Shown here piece after piece: positions 61,714-64,000 of a stretch of 64,000 bases of DNA. Made by a program: the position numbers and the translations under genes. Under the pieces are notes generated by a model that made no database searches, was not told where the DNA came from, and worked only from the letters and a program-made list of their open reading frames with translations. Origin of the DNA: Desulfocurvibacter africanus subsp. africanus DSM 2603 (GTDB taxonomy: Bacteria; Desulfobacterota; Desulfovibrionia; Desulfovibrionales; Desulfovibrionaceae); the NCBI RefSeq assembly GCF_000422545.1, contig NZ_AULZ01000023.1, forward strand, positions 1-64,000, written 5' to 3'. How positions within the stretch are numbered: the first letter of the stretch is position 1; each line of letters begins with the position of its first letter.

Positions 61714-62277
61714 TCGCAAGCCTCCTGGTTGTACGCCCTGCCCGCCATCCGCACTCTCTCGCAGCTCCGAAAGGGCTGCCAAGCCGCGTCTTGCTTTGAC
61801 TGATGACGCTGTTTCGGCAGTTTGCTCCCGAAAGAGCAGGGCATAAATCCAGCGTAGAGTACACGAGTCACCATGTTTGTCCACATCCACACGCGACAAC
61901 AGATGAAAACAGCATATCCGCAGTCCACAAAACTGCTGGAATAAAGTCGTCGATGCTCATGGACTCGGCTATGCGTGTCAGGACTCAGTGATCGATGACT
62001 TGAACAAGGCGCATGCTTGTTATCGCCATGTCCTGCCTCTCCGTTGCGCTCGTCTTGCGTGCAGGACAGGAGCAGAGCGCTTTCAGCGGCGCTCTCTATC
62101 TTTTTCCAGGAATAATAATTAAAAGCTTGTGAACTTTTTCCTATTAAGGCTTCTGAATGTGCCGTGGTTCGTCTTTGACAAACTCCGGCATCGCGCCCTT
62201 CTCTCAGTCGATGTTCATATCGTACCCCCGACAAGACATCCGCAGGTCGTCTTGATCGGCAATGACAGCCCTGGAGA
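61714..62277. other. divergent intergenic region between porin and hybrid kinase
   Basis: About 560 bp with promoters for both genes. The middle (about 62090-62150) is AT-rich. No gene, known RNA or repeat was recognised. Confidence 0.4.
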
Positions 62278-63852
62278 ATGACTGTGGAGAGTTCCCTGCT
62301 TAGCCTTCCTGAAGAGCTGGCTGTGCTGCGCGCCCTGGTGGAGCACACCGAAGTCCAGCTCGCCTTCCTGGCCCCGGATTTCACCTTTCGCTACGCAAAC
62401 GAGGCGTATGTATGCGGCTGCGGCTACTCCCGTGAAGAAATCATGGGCCGCAACCACTTCGAACTCTTCCCCGATGCCGAGAACGAGACCATCTTCCGCA
62501 AGGTGCGCGATACCGGGCAGGCCGTGTCGTTCAAGGCCAAGCCTTTTGTCTACGCATCCCAGCCCGAGCGCGGCACGACATACTGGGACTGGCGTCTTGC
62601 GCCTGTGGCGGGTTCGGACGGCAATCTCCTCGGCCTGGCTTTTTCGCTCACCGACGTCACCGAGCGTGTGCGCACCGAATTGGCCTTGCGCCGAAGCGAG
62701 CAGGAGGCCGAGGAGGCCAGCCGGGCCAAAAGCGAGTTCCTGGCCAGCATGAGCCACGAGCTGCGTACTCCCCTGGGCGGCGTCCTCGGCATGACCGAGC
62801 TTGCGCTCATGAGTGAGCCGAGCGCTGCTGTGCGCACATATCTGCAGATGGTGCTGCGCTCTGGCCAAGCCCTGCGGGATCTAGTCAACGACTTGCTGGA
62901 CCTGTCCAGGATCGAAGCCCGCAAGCTGGAGTTGGAGAGTGTGGATTTCGACCTGCGCGCTGAATTGGCCCTGGCTCTGGAGCCTTTGATCCTGGACGCT
63001 CGGGCCAATGGCTTGTGCCTGTGCCATTCCGTAGCCCCTGCAGTGCCGGCCATGGTGCGCGGCGATTCCGGCCGGCTGCGCCAGGTGATAACCAACCTCG
63101 TAAGCAATGCCCTTAAGTTCACGGAGCAAGGTGGCATTACCGTGGCTGTGGAATCAGATACGACCGGCGCACCCGATCTGCTGCGCTTCCGTGTGACGGA
63201 TACGGGCATAGGCATAGCGGCCGACCAGCTCGAATCCGTCTTCGACACCTTCCGGCAATTACGTGACCAGACCGGCCGGACGCGCGGCGGCATGGGCCTC
63301 GGTTTGGCCATCTGCCGCAGACTGGTCGATCTCATGGGTGGACGTTTGTGGGCAGAGAGCGAGCCGGGCAAGGGCAGCTGCTTTCAGTTCACTGCCCGGC
63401 TTGTAGTCTCCGCTTCAAGCCGCGTGCAGCCCTCCGGGTCGCAACCCGCGCCCCAAGGAGCACCGTCCATGCGTGTTCTCGTGGCCGAGGACAACGAGAT
63501 CAACCGCTATCTAGCCAAGAGCTTGCTGCAGGAGCGGGGGCACTCCGTGCATACCGTGCGCACGGGCAGCGAAGCCCTGCAAGCCTTGGCCGGCGAGCGT
63601 TTCGATCTCGTGCTCATGGATGTGCGCATGCCCGGCATGGACGGCGAGCAGGCCACAAGAGCCATCCGTGGCAATCCGCCGCCGGGAGTGGACCCTGCGG
63701 TGCCCATCGTGGCCCTCACGGCTTGCGCGCTCAAGGGCGACCGGGAACGATTCCTCGGCGTGGGCATGAACGCCTACCTAGCCAAACCCATCAATATCGA
63801 GGAGCTGGATCGCGTGCTGGTCGAAGTGTGGAGGCAGAAGGCAGGCTCGTGA
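62278..63852 (+). CDS. PAS-domain hybrid sensor histidine kinase
   Basis: A 524-residue soluble kinase with one PAS domain (about 16-130; FRYANEAYVCGCGYSREEIM), HisKA with His160 (MSHELRTPLGG), an ATPase domain (VTDTGIGIA, GGMGLGLAI) and a receiver with Asp448 (LMDVRMPGMDG). A CGCGY sequence in the PAS might bind a cofactor but is not diagnostic. The start is the ATG at 62278, with GGAG unusually close. The right-hand neighbour is a convergent probable recN. Confidence 0.9.
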   Translation: MTVESSLLSLPEELAVLRALVEHTEVQLAFLAPDFTFRYANEAYVCGCGYSREEIMGRNHFELFPDAENETIFRKVRDTGQAVSFKAKPFVYASQPERGTTYWDWRLAPVAGSDGNLLGLAFSLTDVTERVRTELALRRSEQEAEEASRAKSEFLASMSHELRTPLGGVLGMTELALMSEPSAAVRTYLQMVLRSGQALRDLVNDLLDLSRIEARKLELESVDFDLRAELALALEPLILDARANGLCLCHSVAPAVPAMVRGDSGRLRQVITNLVSNALKFTEQGGITVAVESDTTGAPDLLRFRVTDTGIGIAADQLESVFDTFRQLRDQTGRTRGGMGLGLAICRRLVDLMGGRLWAESEPGKGSCFQFTARLVVSASSRVQPSGSQPAPQGAPSMRVLVAEDNEINRYLAKSLLQERGHSVHTVRTGSEALQALAGERFDLVLMDVRMPGMDGEQATRAIRGNPPPGVDPAVPIVALTACALKGDRERFLGVGMNAYLAKPINIEELDRVLVEVWRQKAGS

Positions 63853-63898
63853 GGAGCTGCGCGGAAGGTGTTAACTTGATCTTGATTATGCGCTTTAC

Positions 63899-64000
63899 CT
63901 AGCTCAGCAGCTCGCGGGCCAGAGCCTGGCCCTGGTCGCCGCCGCCAGCCATGCGCGAGAGCTCCTCGAAGATGTCGGCCTCGGAAAGCTGGCCGCAGCG
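63899..64000 (-). CDS. recN: C-terminal end of a probable RecN (cut by window edge)
   Basis: Only the last 33 codons are visible: RCGQLSEADIFEELSRMAGG followed by GDQGQALARELLS. This resembles the RecN C-terminus (RLS-EER-EEIARMLGG ... A-ARELL). RecN is an SMC-like ATPase of double-strand-break repair. The rest of the gene lies outside, so the call is tentative. Confidence 0.55.
   Translation of the reverse strand, partial: RCGQLSEADIFEELSRMAGGGDQGQALARELLS

Noticed and set aside
1-64000. tRNA, rRNA or CRISPR arrays
   Set aside because: Intergenic regions were read on both strands; no cloverleaf ends, rRNA motifs or regularly spaced direct repeats were found.

Overview
The window is high-GC DNA with genes tightly packed on both strands. 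The gene set points to a diderm anaerobe of the sulfate-reducing Desulfovibrionales, probably a Desulfovibrio or Desulfocurvibacter relative. This is inferred from the nifE-nifN-nifB block, the molybdopterin oxidoreductase, the Feo-type iron genes, the many multi-domain sensor kinases, and the paired-hairpin intergenic repeats. No rRNA, tRNA or CRISPR array was seen. The left edge cuts an IS5-family element and the right edge cuts a probable recN.

Layout. 1-12.9 kb: IS5 end, MASE3 hybrid kinase, ABC exporter, periplasmic protease DegP, SDR oxidoreductase, small EF-hand protein, HAD phosphatase, geranylgeranyl-reductase-like flavoprotein, PGPGW membrane protein, an ABC-2 (Wzm-like) permease without its ATPase, and an exported protein of unknown function. 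13.2-19.8 kb: nifE-nifN-nifB (FeMo-cofactor assembly) and a divergent molybdopterin oxidoreductase. 20-25 kb: a heme-binding diguanylate cyclase, two exported EF-hand proteins (one glutamine-rich with four EF-hands), speD and nfo. 25.1-26.2 kb: an AT-rich gap. 26.2-39.6 kb: a complete MSHA-like type IV pilus operon (PilM-PilN fusion, PilO, PilP, secretin, ExeA-like ATPase, MshE, MshG, major pilin, three minor pilins, a beta-helix minor-pilin-like protein, PilT). 39.8-48.5 kb: acetyltransferase, cupin, LarE-like sulfur transferase, a three-gene YqjD/YqjE-like envelope cluster, an RsbU-type phosphatase and UDP-glucose pyrophosphorylase. 48.7-52.9 kb: phoB-phoR-pstB-phoU. 53.1-54.6 kb: Fur-family regulator and a Fur-box-preceded feoA/Cys-rich/feoA operon without feoB. 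54.6-55.4 kb: repeat plus a decayed Mu-like phage fragment. 55.7-64 kb: two more hybrid kinases flanking a CadC-like ArsR regulator, its operator and a metal-efflux permease, then a porin.

The most notable observation is that the permease at 58666-59769 (minus) is interrupted by one in-frame UGA inside its Cys-rich loop. A hairpin that fits the bacterial SECIS pattern lies 15 nt downstream. It is therefore a candidate selenoprotein metal-efflux permease that ordinary gene calling would split in two. Second, a roughly 129-bp palindromic element with terminal inverted repeats occurs four times. One copy has compensatory changes in an internal hairpin, and that copy overlaps the stop codon of the last feo gene. 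Third, the pilus operon carries a minor-pilin-like protein with a bactofilin-like beta-helix.
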